Source of the DNA: Campylobacterales bacterium
GTDB taxonomy: Bacteria > Campylobacterota > Campylobacteria > Campylobacterales > Sulfurimonadaceae
Direction: 5' to 3'
Assembly (NCBI GenBank): GCA_026390135.1
Contig: JAPLGN010000037.1
Coordinates: forward strand, 1 to 63,296
Length of the DNA: 63,296 nucleotides
The translations under genes were made by a program, and so were the position numbers. The notes below the pieces were generated by a model that saw only the letters and a program-made list of their open reading frames with translations, made no database searches and was not told the origin of the DNA. Positions 26,734 to 35,272 of the stretch are shown here, piece after piece; position 1 is the stretch's first letter, and every line of letters begins with the position of its first letter.

Positions 26734-28164
26734 TTACATCAACCCATTCAGCATCAAATAACGATACATCGGTTGAAGCATGTACAAATCAAATGCCCAC
26801 CATACCCATCGTGGCTGTGCAGGATCGAGAGGGAAAGAAGGAGCAAGACCATCGTAGTTGAACTCTGCCATAATGATCTCACCGTAGGAGACTTTGAGAG
26901 GACAGACCGTATAGCCGTCAAATTTCAACGTCGGTTCTTTTTTCTCCATTACCGAAATTAGATTGCCGACAACAATCGGTCCTTGATGGCGTGCGCTTCC
27001 CCCTGTTTTACCGATAGGAATACCGCATACGTCCCCGATTCCAAAGACGTTTTTATAACGGCGGTGCTGAAGTGTTTCACGATCGACTTCGAGCCACCCT
27101 TTTGCCGTCCCTTTTTGCCATCCGAGCAATGAGTTAGCCACCGCATCCACTGCTGCTGTTGGGGGAGTAATATGGATAAAATCATACCCCATCGTGACAT
27201 CTTCTTCTTTGGAAACCATATCATACTCTTTGAGCTCTTTGTCGTATTCGCCTTTCACTTCATACTTATGATGAAACGTTGCTATTTTTTTCACAGCATC
27301 GATGGCGATGAGCTCATGACCGAATTTATTGGTAATGTTGCCATATCCTTCTTGAACTTTATGAAGTGCCGCATCAATCTCTGGAAGACCAAAAAGTTTC
27401 TCTCCCGCAGTTGCAAAGGTAAAGTCTGCTGTCAATTTATCACGTTTGAGGAAATCATCACTGAGATAAAGGATTTTTTGAGGAGCTCCACCGCATTTTA
27501 GCGGGGTTGATGGCTGCGTACAAATAACGCGCGGTTTGGAAGTTTTTGCTGCTTCATGAAGATCTTTAAACCATTCATGTGTAATTGTCCCTCCTTCTGC
27601 CGTCCCTGCTGCTAGATCATTCAGATAAACGCTTGAAATACCATTTTTACCGATCATATCAGCAGTCAAGCCTTCAATTTGTTCATAATGATACTGCACA
27701 CCCGTTGCAACAATGAGATAATCATAGTCAACAACCGTACCGCCTTTCGTTGTCAATTTATTATTATCAGGGTCAAACGTTGCGGCTTCGTCTTTGATCC
27801 ATGTTACATCCTCGCCAATGTAGCCTTTGTTGTCAAAAATAATATCTTCAGGAGCATATTCGCCCGCAGCGACAAAAATCTGCCCCGGTTGATAGACGTG
27901 CTTATCATTTGGAGCTATAATCGTAATATCAGACTTTGACAAAGCACGACGAAGTCGAGAAAGAACCATCAAGGCACCTGAACCCCCTCCGACAATGACG
28001 ATTTTACCCACAGCATTCGAAGAAGAAGCCGATAATGTCGTTGGAGCAGCAGATCCGGCTAATACGGATGCAGCAACAGGAGAAAGTGCCATCATTTTAA
28101 GGGCATCACGTCGTGAAAGACCTTCGTGAGCTCGTAACTTTTTCATTAAATCCTGATGATCCAT
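26734..28164 (-). CDS. Tat-exported SQR-like flavoprotein
   Basis: A 476-aa FAD protein. The N terminus carries a twin-arginine signal (LSRRDALKMMALSPVAASVLAG, about 16-37), so it should act in the periplasm. FAD motif IVIVGGGSGALMVL; LIVATGVQYHY; ICTQPSTPLKCGGAPQK with Cys residues at the place of redox Cys in flavocytochrome c sulfide dehydrogenase/SQR; then FGIGDVCGIPIGKTGGSARHQ. The C terminus is an aromatic amphipathic anchor. The start at 28164 is taken because GGAG lies 6 nt before it. Sulfide or polysulfide is the likely substrate, by family. Confidence 0.78.
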   Translation of the reverse strand: MDHQDLMKKLRAHEGLSRRDALKMMALSPVAASVLAGSAAPTTLSASSSNAVGKIVIVGGGSGALMVLSRLRRALSKSDITIIAPNDKHVYQPGQIFVAAGEYAPEDIIFDNKGYIGEDVTWIKDEAATFDPDNNKLTTKGGTVVDYDYLIVATGVQYHYEQIEGLTADMIGKNGISSVYLNDLAAGTAEGGTITHEWFKDLHEAAKTSKPRVICTQPSTPLKCGGAPQKILYLSDDFLKRDKLTADFTFATAGEKLFGLPEIDAALHKVQEGYGNITNKFGHELIAIDAVKKIATFHHKYEVKGEYDKELKEYDMVSKEEDVTMGYDFIHITPPTAAVDAVANSLLGWQKGTAKGWLEVDRETLQHRRYKNVFGIGDVCGIPIGKTGGSARHQGPIVVGNLISVMEKKEPTLKFDGYTVCPLKVSYGEIIMAEFNYDGLAPSFPLDPAQPRWVWWAFDLYMLQPMYRYLMLNGLM

Positions 28165-28266
28165 AATCAACTCCTTGTTAACTTAACGTTTAGACGTTTA
28201 TATAGCTATTATCCCCGTGATTACATTAAATCTTCTTAAAAGTGAATACATTTTCAGTTTTTTGTG

Positions 28267-29016
28267 CTAAATTTTTACGACACTGGTTTCCCAGCCGTCA
28301 TATTGACCGCCGCATTGATGAGAAAGTTCAATAAGATGCAAGGTTAATGCATCAATATCGTAGTAAAACGGTTTATCCTGGCGGTAAAAACTTACACCGA
28401 TCATCGGAGTATTTTCATTTGCTTCTATATATTCTTTTACTTTAAACGATTCGGATTCAATGCGTTTTTCAAAAGAGGCTTGTTGTTCTAGGGTTTCAAA
28501 ATAGGCTTTGTGCTCAATCGCTCGAGGAAGATGAAGCGAGTCACCTTGAACTTTTAGATTATCACATACTTTATGATTTTGAATAATTTGCCACTCGATG
28601 GGTGTTGGAAAAAGAAGCTTATGGTATATTTCCCATTCACTGTCCATTTTTGAGCCGTATTCATAGCTGTAAGTCGAAAACTCTTTCATCGCTGCTTGAA
28701 CCATGTCCGGCCATTCAAAATCGTGTTTAAGATAATAAATAAAAGTCATTTCACCATTGGAAACGATTTTACCGACATAATTTCCGATTCGGTAACGAAG
28801 AGATTCCATCTCGATTTTATCTTCGATGAAACTCAGTTGCGCCTCTTCATCTTCGGAAATAAGCCCTTTATCATTCGAACTTTTCATCGTTATTTTGATA
28901 AATCCCATAAAATGCTTATCATCACTGGGGAGCTCTACCGAAACACCTGCATTCACTAAAACCGACGCGATGTTGCCATCGATTGTCTTCATGTACAATT
29001 CCCAATATTCTTGCAT
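28267..29016 (-). CDS. DUF695 / RraB-domain protein
   Basis: A 249-aa cytosolic protein. The first half matches DUF695 (the WELYMKTIDGN opening and a Tyr-rich FSTYSYEYGSKMDSEWEIYHKLLFPTP segment). The last about 90 residues resemble RraB, the RNase E inhibitor fold (GDSLHLPRAIEHKAYFE, then a C-terminal GGQYDGWETSVV). The combination is a known but uncharacterised architecture. It starts 3 bp after hypA stops, so it ends the hypBCDEA operon. A link to hydrogenase maturation is context only. Confidence 0.75.
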   Translation of the reverse strand: MQEYWELYMKTIDGNIASVLVNAGVSVELPSDDKHFMGFIKITMKSSNDKGLISEDEEAQLSFIEDKIEMESLRYRIGNYVGKIVSNGEMTFIYYLKHDFEWPDMVQAAMKEFSTYSYEYGSKMDSEWEIYHKLLFPTPIEWQIIQNHKVCDNLKVQGDSLHLPRAIEHKAYFETLEQQASFEKRIESESFKVKEYIEANENTPMIGVSFYRQDKPFYYDIDALTLHLIELSHQCGGQYDGWETSVVKI

Positions 29017-29019
29017 GTT

Positions 29020-29361
29020 CTACTCCATTTCCAAGGTCATTAAATACATATCTTCACCGTCGATCACTTTGACATCCAGACTTTCACACGCTGGACATTT
29101 GTAAAAAATCTCTTCCAAGGTTGTCTGTACTCCACACTCTTTGCATTCGATCACCAAAGGCTGGACGTTCAACACGAAATCAGCCCCGTCACACACTGTT
29201 TTTTCTTTGAACGTGTTGAACGCCATTTCAAGCAGATGTGGTTCCACTCCGCTCATCTTGCCGATTTTAACAATAATTTTTTTAACCGATTGGGCTTCAT
29301 TTTCACGTGCTATATCTTCACATTGTGTCAACAAAGCCTGCACTATCGAATATTCATGCAT
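29020..29361 (-). CDS. hypA: Hydrogenase nickel incorporation protein HypA
   Basis: Nickel chaperone that delivers Ni to hydrogenase precursors together with HypB. The 113-aa protein begins with the obligatory MHEYSIV (His2 and Glu3 of the Ni site). It has a zinc domain with two Cys pairs (CKECG and CPAC). I placed the start at 29361, giving MHE directly, rather than at the upstream start codon at 29367. The hypE stop and hypA start share a base (TAATG). Confidence 0.95.
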   Translation of the reverse strand: MHEYSIVQALLTQCEDIARENEAQSVKKIIVKIGKMSGVEPHLLEMAFNTFKEKTVCDGADFVLNVQPLVIECKECGVQTTLEEIFYKCPACESLDVKVIDGEDMYLMTLEME

Positions 29362-30359
29362 TAACAAATCCTTGGGAGTAATTCACCCGTCGGCAGATCC
29401 ATAAACCGTTTTGATCCCCATGCACTTAGTAGGATGACACGACCGTCATATTGATGGGTAACATTGGCAATCACGGCCGCTCTCTCACCTGCTTCAAACG
29501 TTTTTAAAATCTCCACGGCACGATCAGCATCAGAACTTTTAACCGCAAGGATGAATGTCCCCTCGTTGGCAAGGTTATACGCTTCAAAGCCCAAAATCTC
29601 GCAAATTCCCCGTACCGTATCACTCACGGGAAGGGCATCTTCTTGAACTTCGATACATACTTTTGATTGCTTTGCTAATTCATTCAGTACTGCTGCAACA
29701 CCGCCTCGCGTTGCATCGCGCATCGCCGTGATCTCAATCCCCTCAGCTAACAACTTTTCGACCAAGGGCCACAATGAGGTACAGTCGCTTTTCAAATCAC
29801 TGCTGAACTCCATCCCCTCACGGTTGGCAAAAATCGTGGCACCGTGCTTGCCGATCTCGTTTGAAACAATGATCGTATCCGCCGTACTCACACAGTTGGA
29901 TGAGATTCCCCTTTTTTGGACTATGCCGACTCCCGTCGTATTGATAAAGATTTTATCCACGGCTCCTCTGGGAACCACTTTCGTATCACCGCAGACGATA
30001 TTGGCTCCGTTGATCTCCAACTCTTTTTTCATCGAAGCCACAATCGTCTCCAACTCTTCTATCGAAAAGCCCTCTTCGACAATCACCGCACACGTCATAT
30101 ACGTAGGTTTTGCCCCCATCATCGCCAAATCGTTGCACGTTCCGCAAATGCTCAGTTTCCCGATGTCGCCACCGTCAAAAAAGAGTGGGCTGACAGTAAA
30201 ACTGTCCGTAGTAAAGGCTAAACGTCCTCCATCAATAATCGCCGCATCTTCGCTCTTTTCCAATATCTCATTTTTAAACTGTTTGTAAAATATTTTGGAA
30301 ATCAGCTCTGCATTTTCTGCTCCGCCGTTTCCTTGTGCCAGTGTCACCGTTTTTGTCAT
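29361..30359 (-). CDS. hypE: Hydrogenase expression/formation protein HypE
   Basis: Dehydrates the HypF-made thiocarboxamide on its own C-terminal Cys to a thiocyanate, supplying the CN ligands of the NiFe site. The 332-aa protein is in the PurM-like ATP-binding fold. It starts MTKTVTLAQGNGGAE, has FTTDSFTVSPLFFDGGDIG, and ends with the essential PRIC. The start is set at 30359, overlapping the hypD stop by 4 bp (ATGA). Confidence 0.96.
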   Translation of the reverse strand: MTKTVTLAQGNGGAENAELISKIFYKQFKNEILEKSEDAAIIDGGRLAFTTDSFTVSPLFFDGGDIGKLSICGTCNDLAMMGAKPTYMTCAVIVEEGFSIEELETIVASMKKELEINGANIVCGDTKVVPRGAVDKIFINTTGVGIVQKRGISSNCVSTADTIIVSNEIGKHGATIFANREGMEFSSDLKSDCTSLWPLVEKLLAEGIEITAMRDATRGGVAAVLNELAKQSKVCIEVQEDALPVSDTVRGICEILGFEAYNLANEGTFILAVKSSDADRAVEILKTFEAGERAAVIANVTHQYDGRVILLSAWGSKRFMDLPTGELLPRIC

Positions 30360-31486
30360 ATCAAATTCCCGTATTTGTAATAGGCGGCACACGCCCCCTC
30401 TGAACTTACCATACAGCTCCCTAACGGCGAAGTTGGCTTACACGCCGTTCCAAAGACACTGCAATCTTGAGGCTTGGCACGTCCGCGTAAAATATCTCCG
30501 CAAATACAGAGTTTATGATCGTTTATCTCCTCATACGGAAGCAACTCTTTGTAGATTACTTCGGCATCCAACGCTGCAAATTCTGAGCGCAGTTTCAATG
30601 CGCTTCGGGGAATATGTCCGATTCCGCGCCATTTGAAAAGATCTACTTTTTCGAAAAAGTGTTCCACGAAAGCCTGTGCTTTGATATTTCCCTCAAAGTT
30701 GACCAACCGTTTGTACTGCACTTCAAGATCACTGCGCCCTTCGTTGAACTGTTTGACAATCATGTAAATCGATTCCATCACATCGACCGGCTCGAACCCT
30801 GATACGACAACGGGAATATGATATTTTTCTGGGAAAACCGCATAGATTTTCGCACCGCTGATGACACTCACATGAGAAGGTCCGATAAAGGCATCGATGC
30901 AGTGGTCATTATCGCTCCCTTCTATTAAAAGCTCCATCGCTTCAGGCACTGTGACATGGTTGATGTGAAAAAAGATATTTTTGATATTGCGCTTGATCAC
31001 GATATCGATCAGTGCAGCCGTCATCGGAGTCGTCGTTTCAAACCCAATGGCAAAGAAAATAATCTTTTTGTCCGGATTTTCCTCCGCCACTTTCAGTGCA
31101 TCCATCGGCGAATAGACATAACGGACGTCCGCACCTTTGGCACGCGCATCTTGGAGCGTCCCCAGACTTCCGGGAACTTTGATCATATCCCCAAGCGTGA
31201 GTAAAATCACATCGCTCTGCTGTGCGAGTCGGTAGGCATGATCGATACGCTCTTTGGGCATGATGCAGACAGGGCATCCCGGACCGTGTATAAAGTTAAT
31301 GTTTTTCGGGAGAAGCTGGGTCAAACCGTACTTCATTATCGTATGGGTGTGTCCACCGCACACTTCCATGATATTGATGGTACGAGGCAGTTTTTGAGCC
31401 TCTTTTGCGATCAGTTTTTGGTACCCTTTGATAACATTCGGATCGCGAAATCCGTCATAAAGGTCTTTAAGTTCTAATGAACTCAT
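30356..31486 (-). CDS. hypD: Hydrogenase formation protein HypD
   Basis: Fe-S scaffold that, with HypC, assembles the Fe(CN)2CO unit. The 376-aa protein contains MEVCGGHTH, the conserved GPGCPVC, and GFETTTP. The C-terminal cluster motif is built from CICGDILRG, the DCSVFGTACKP segment and GACAAYYKY. The start MSSLELKD overlaps the hypC stop by 4 bp. Confidence 0.97.
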   Translation of the reverse strand: MSSLELKDLYDGFRDPNVIKGYQKLIAKEAQKLPRTINIMEVCGGHTHTIMKYGLTQLLPKNINFIHGPGCPVCIMPKERIDHAYRLAQQSDVILLTLGDMIKVPGSLGTLQDARAKGADVRYVYSPMDALKVAEENPDKKIIFFAIGFETTTPMTAALIDIVIKRNIKNIFFHINHVTVPEAMELLIEGSDNDHCIDAFIGPSHVSVISGAKIYAVFPEKYHIPVVVSGFEPVDVMESIYMIVKQFNEGRSDLEVQYKRLVNFEGNIKAQAFVEHFFEKVDLFKWRGIGHIPRSALKLRSEFAALDAEVIYKELLPYEEINDHKLCICGDILRGRAKPQDCSVFGTACKPTSPLGSCMVSSEGACAAYYKYGNLI

Positions 31487-31776
31487 GGAGCTTCTCGATT
31501 GGCACAATTATCCCCTTCTAGGACCAATGCTCGACGTTCTTCTTCATCCAACGCTTCGAGAATCTCCCGATAAACCCGCAATGACTCCATGGCATCCTCT
31601 TCATCGATTTTGTTCATAATAAAACCGATGTGTAAAAGGACATAATCGCCGATCACAACTGACCCCTCCTCCATCAGTTCCAGACTTGCGGTTCGCTGTA
31701 CACCCATCGTATCGACGGTTGCGATATTGAATTCTGTATCAATTTTTACTACTTGTGAAGGTATGGATAAACACAT
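31483..31776 (-). CDS. hypC: Hydrogenase assembly chaperone HypC
   Basis: Small chaperone that carries the Fe(CN)2CO moiety with HypD to the large subunit. The 97-aa protein starts MCLSIPSQVV, with the essential Cys2, and has the DYVLLHIGFIM strand typical of HypC/HupF. It starts 2 bp after hypB on the same strand, so one transcript reads hypB-C-D-E-A. Only one HypC is visible for two hydrogenases. Confidence 0.96.
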   Translation of the reverse strand: MCLSIPSQVVKIDTEFNIATVDTMGVQRTASLELMEEGSVVIGDYVLLHIGFIMNKIDEEDAMESLRVYREILEALDEEERRALVLEGDNCANREAP

Positions 31777-31778
31777 AG

Positions 31779-32573
31779 TTAAGCTCTCATCTTTCGTTTA
31801 AATTCAATCCATTCAATCACTCGTCCGACAGAAGCTTCATCGTTAATATTGACCTCTAAAATATCGACATTCGGTTTGATTTTACGGGCTTCCGCTTTTT
31901 CACGTTCCATGTCGTATTTGAAATACGGGAGCAAATCGGTTTTGGTGATCAAAATCAGATCGGCAGTTCGAAACATCACCGGATATTTCGCGATTTTGTC
32001 TTCTCCCTCAGGGATGGAAACCAAAACGATATTCAGATGTGAACCCACATCGTAGCTCGCAGGACAGACAAGATTTCCGACATTTTCGATGAAACAGACA
32101 TCCAAATCGGCAATCGGCAAATCATGCAGCCCTTTATGAACCATAAATGCGTCCAAATGGCACGCACTTCCTGTTTGAATCTGTACAGCATTGATCCCTT
32201 TTGCAATCAGACGATCCGCATCACGAGACGTTTCCAAGTCTCCTTCTATTACGGCAAATTTAAACGGTGATTTTCCTGCCATTGCTTCTAACAATGCTGT
32301 TTTTCCGCTTCCCGGAGAGCTCATCAGGTTGATAGCCAAAACGCCGTACTCATTAAAATGCTCACGGTTATGGTGCGCTTCCTGATCATTTTTATCCAAA
32401 ATCTTTTTAATCACCGCAATCGTTTTGGTGTCGTTGAGCTGTGGATTATGGTGCAATGTTTCATGCGCCGCATGGTGATTATGGGAGTGATGGTCTCCGT
32501 GATCGTGGTGATGAGCGTCGTGGTCGTGATGATGGTCGTGATCCGTAATTGAACATCCGCAGTCTTTACACAT
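31779..32573 (-). CDS. hypB: Hydrogenase nickel incorporation GTPase HypB
   Basis: SIMIBI GTPase that supplies nickel with HypA. The 264-aa protein has an N-terminal CKDCGC high-affinity Ni motif. A long His/Asp-rich stretch (about 10-42) can store nickel. The GTPase domain has P-loop MSSPGSGKTALLEA, then EGDLET, HLDAFMVH and ITKTDLLPY. It is the first gene of the hyp operon. Repeat copy c lies about 75 bp upstream, between it and the nickel permease gene. Confidence 0.97.
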   Translation of the reverse strand: MCKDCGCSITDHDHHHDHDAHHHDHGDHHSHNHHAAHETLHHNPQLNDTKTIAVIKKILDKNDQEAHHNREHFNEYGVLAINLMSSPGSGKTALLEAMAGKSPFKFAVIEGDLETSRDADRLIAKGINAVQIQTGSACHLDAFMVHKGLHDLPIADLDVCFIENVGNLVCPASYDVGSHLNIVLVSIPEGEDKIAKYPVMFRTADLILITKTDLLPYFKYDMEREKAEARKIKPNVDILEVNINDEASVGRVIEWIEFKRKMRA

Positions 32574-32647
32574 TTTTAAAATCCTTACTATTATTTTATT
32601 TTTTCGTTCGTGGTGATAATACCAAATCTCATTCTAAAATATGTTCT

Positions 32648-32722
32648 CGTCATACCCGCGAAGGCGGGTATCCAGCTAGATTCACCCTTACGGGCACTTC
32701 GCCCGTCTTCACGGGAATGACG
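32648..32722 (+). repeat. Dispersed palindromic repeat, family 1, copy c
   Basis: Begins CGTCATACCCGCG, has the core TATCCAGCTAGATTC, and ends ACGGGAATGACG. It carries an extra 15-20 bp (GGGCACTTCGCCC, itself a hairpin) relative to copies a and b, as in copies d and e. It lies between the nickel permease stop and the hypB start. Confidence 0.85.
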
Positions 32723-32731
32723 GAATTAAAG

Positions 32732-33370
32732 TTACGCCAAAAGCATATTCCCGCCCACTAAGACAGAAATAACACCCACCGTAGCGAAAACTCGTCGCAC
32801 GTTTTTTATATTGGTCAAAATATCTTTATTGATCCACGAAATAACCAAACCAAAACTAAAGAACACCACCATAACTCCCGCAATAAATGCGAGTATCATC
32901 GTAAAATCAACAACTTGTCCATGGAGCACACCAAGTGTGACCAGCATACCACGTACACCGCCAATTCCCATCAAAACACCTACCCCGAATGCGGATGTAG
33001 TCGTAGAAGATTCATGTTGGTGTTCATTCCCAAACCAGATATGTACGTGTTTTTTGTGTTCATGGGTATGAGTTTTTAAATGGATTTTATTGGCAAAAAC
33101 CATGTAAAGCAGATAGATTCCAATGGAAAGAATCACACTCGATGCAATCACATCTCCATAAGACAAGAATGCTTCGCTCAGTGTGTAATGTTGCAGAATT
33201 TTTGCAAACATAAAAAGCATTATCCCATGCCCTACCGCAAAAGCACCAACAATCAAAAATGTTTTTTTGGCCTCTTTACCGATTGAAAAATCAGCAATAG
33301 CAGTCAAATGGTCGGGACCGAACGCGTGTAAAATACCGTACCAAAAAATTACAATTAAACCCAGTTCCAT
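32732..33370 (-). CDS. Nickel/cobalt permease (NicO/UreH-like)
   Basis: A 212-aa integral membrane protein with about six TM segments. The first helix contains HAFGPDHLTAIADFSIG, the HxxxxDH nickel motif of NiCoT/NicO/UreH transporters, followed by FAVGHG. A His-rich loop (HLKTHTHEHKKHVHIW) sits mid-protein. It stands immediately upstream of hypB and would feed Ni to hydrogenase. The start at 33370 has GAGG 6 nt before it. A palindromic TetR-type operator lies 18 bp upstream (33389-33402), identical to that of hydA. Confidence 0.85.
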   Translation of the reverse strand: MELGLIVIFWYGILHAFGPDHLTAIADFSIGKEAKKTFLIVGAFAVGHGIMLFMFAKILQHYTLSEAFLSYGDVIASSVILSIGIYLLYMVFANKIHLKTHTHEHKKHVHIWFGNEHQHESSTTTSAFGVGVLMGIGGVRGMLVTLGVLHGQVVDFTMILAFIAGVMVVFFSFGLVISWINKDILTNIKNVRRVFATVGVISVLVGGNMLLA

Positions 33371-33388
33371 AGCATCCTCATTCATTAT

Positions 33389-33402
33389 GAATAATCATTC
33401 AG
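33389..33402 (-). promoter_or_regulatory. Predicted TetR operator upstream of the nickel permease
   Basis: The minus strand reads TGAATGATTATTCA, identical over 14 bp to the site upstream of hydA (49223-49236) and one or two bases from the site before the TetR gene. It ends 18 nt before the chosen start codon. Confidence 0.65.
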
Positions 33403-33566
33403 ATTTAAAGATTATAGGAGAATAGGATAAAAGCAAACTAAAATTTTCACTTTCTTATATAATTTTAGGACATGTTTTATTTTTTTACTTCACTAGCGTT
33501 ACACATCTTTCCCCGCTCCCCTTCTAATCGCTATAATTCGATTACTATTTTAATCAAAGGTATCCA

Positions 33567-34328
33567 TTGCGTTGCATCTTCTCATTTTTATTACTCGTAT
33601 GCACTTCTACTTCTCTATTTGCTCTTGTCAGTATTGCACCCGTTGATATTGGTTCCAATAGCGGCTTGAGCGGAAATGTTTCAGGGGCACTAAGCTCCAA
33701 GAGCGGCAATACCCAAAAAGATGAATACTCACTTGGGCTACGATTGCAATACGATCAAGGAATCGATTATTTAGCGTGGGGAATATTTACCTACGATTAT
33801 GGAAAATCCAGCGGTACAAAGAACGAAGACAAAAGTTATGCCCACTTGCGCTACATACACGCCATAGACGAGAGTAAAAACTGGATAGGTGAATTCTTTG
33901 TGCAGTCCGAGCAAGACAAGATCAAAGATATTAATGCCCGTTCACTTGCGGGAACCGGTCTGCGTTGGCGATTTCTTAATTCCGATGAATGGGGAAAAGG
34001 GTATATCGCAATGGGCGGTTTAATCGAAAAGATTAACTATTCCCATCCTGAACTCAATCCAAATGAAGAAAATTATCGTCTCAACAGCTATCTGGCCTAC
34101 ACCAAGAGCTTTATGAACTCCTCCAAACTAAATTATTTAGGCTATTTCCAACCAAAATTCAATGACCCCTCCGATTATGTTTCATCGCAGACAGCAGAGC
34201 TTATCATACCGATCTACGGCACATTAAATTTGAGTTTGACTGCAAAATACGGCTATGACAGTAATCCGGCACTAGGAATTAAAAAAGAGGATACCGCCTA
34301 TATAACAAGTTTGCTCTGGACTTTTTAA
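33567..34328 (+). CDS. DUF481 family outer-membrane-like protein
   Basis: A 253-aa exported protein with a TTG start preceded by AAAGG at 6 nt. The signal peptide is about residues 1-19. The rest consists of alternating amphipathic strands (YSLGLRLQYDQG, YLAWGIFTYDYG, AHLRYIHAIDES, LTAKYGYDSNPA) ending in LLWTF, as in DUF481 beta-barrels. Function unknown; possibly a porin-like or structural outer-membrane protein. It seems monocistronic. Confidence 0.75.
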   Translation: MRCIFSFLLLVCTSTSLFALVSIAPVDIGSNSGLSGNVSGALSSKSGNTQKDEYSLGLRLQYDQGIDYLAWGIFTYDYGKSSGTKNEDKSYAHLRYIHAIDESKNWIGEFFVQSEQDKIKDINARSLAGTGLRWRFLNSDEWGKGYIAMGGLIEKINYSHPELNPNEENYRLNSYLAYTKSFMNSSKLNYLGYFQPKFNDPSDYVSSQTAELIIPIYGTLNLSLTAKYGYDSNPALGIKKEDTAYITSLLWTF

Positions 34329-34368
34329 CGCATTCTTTACCGTTGCATCTTTGGCTACAATATACTTT

Positions 34369-35061
34369 ATGAAACAACCTCATCACTGTATTTATTGCCA
34401 GCATGCACTCTATTCACTCAACGATGGAATGGTCAAATGCTCGGCATGCAAAAAAAAGTACAGTCCGTCGAAAGTCACTAAAATACTTCGGCTTATCGAA
34501 TTGTTTTGTACAGATGAAAATGCGTTGAGTGCGTCTAAAATTACCGAGATAAGCTATGCTACTGCCCTCACCTATTATCAGAATTTTCGTAAACTCATCG
34601 CACAGCAGTGTGAAGAGCAATACCATTTACATCGCACCCAAGAATCCCAATACGAAGAATATCTCTATCTCGAAAAGTCAAAACGTCATGACAAAAAAGC
34701 TATTTTCGACTCCCATAATTTTTTGACATTTGCATATGGTGAACATGTGTACACGATTCTAATGCCCTCGTTAGGAGTCTATAAACAACAGTTTTTAGAG
34801 GACAATCTCGAAGACGTTTATACGAAAGAGTTTTCGAAATTCATGCGAAGCAGTAAAATCATTAAAATATCCGAACACGATAACGCGATAAAGCGTTTTT
34901 GGTACTATTTTGAAAACTTCATCATGACCTTTAAAGGGGTTAGTGATGAGTTTTTTCCCTATTATCTCAAAGAGGCGGAATTCAAATTCAACACACCTAT
35001 GATGAAGCGCAGCGAGGTTCTTGAACAACTTTATTTTCGACCTTCCATTGAAAATCTTTAA
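34369..35061 (+). CDS. IS1595-like transposase-derived protein, probably inactive
   Basis: A 230-aa protein with an N-terminal zinc ribbon (CIYC at about 7-10, CSAC about 26-29, KKYS) as in IS1595/ISXO2 transposases. A middle segment has FDSHNFLTFAYG and the C-terminal region FWYYFENFIMTFKGVSDEFFPYYLKEAEFKFN corresponds to the usual FWxxxKxxLxxxxGVSxEHFxxYLKExExRxN. The usual Glu before FW is Lys here (IKRFW). No terminal inverted repeats are seen. It looks like a domesticated or decayed element. The start at 34369 is the second ATG. Confidence 0.55.
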   Translation: MKQPHHCIYCQHALYSLNDGMVKCSACKKKYSPSKVTKILRLIELFCTDENALSASKITEISYATALTYYQNFRKLIAQQCEEQYHLHRTQESQYEEYLYLEKSKRHDKKAIFDSHNFLTFAYGEHVYTILMPSLGVYKQQFLEDNLEDVYTKEFSKFMRSSKIIKISEHDNAIKRFWYYFENFIMTFKGVSDEFFPYYLKEAEFKFNTPMMKRSEVLEQLYFRPSIENL

Positions 35062-35118
35062 TAGATAAATGTTATAATCTGATAGCAAGCTATTTTTTAA
35101 AAAGTCGTATTTTTTTTT

Positions 35119-35228
35119 CGTCATTCCCGCGAAAGCGGGCGAAGTGCCCTTTGGGTGAATCCAGCTTTGCCTTATGGTGATGGATCCCCGGGTCTACCCT
35201 AAAGGGCACGTGAAGCCCGAGGATGACG
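35119..35228. repeat. Dispersed palindromic repeat, family 1, copy d
   Basis: Starts CGTCATTCCCGCGAAAGCGG and ends GGATGACG. It is longer (110 bp) than the other copies and contains ATCCAGCTTTG, then GGATCC and a second GGGCAC block. It lies between two plus-strand genes, and an apparent ATG-initiated extension of the CheB-CheR frame begins inside it. Confidence 0.8.
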
Positions 35229-35272
35229 GGAAACAAAAAGTGCATAAAATCAGTTATTATTTAAAAATAAAG

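Noticed and set aside
35174-35272. An extended N terminus for the CheB-CheR protein
   Set aside because: The extension is encoded by the dispersed repeat element and is likely not translated.
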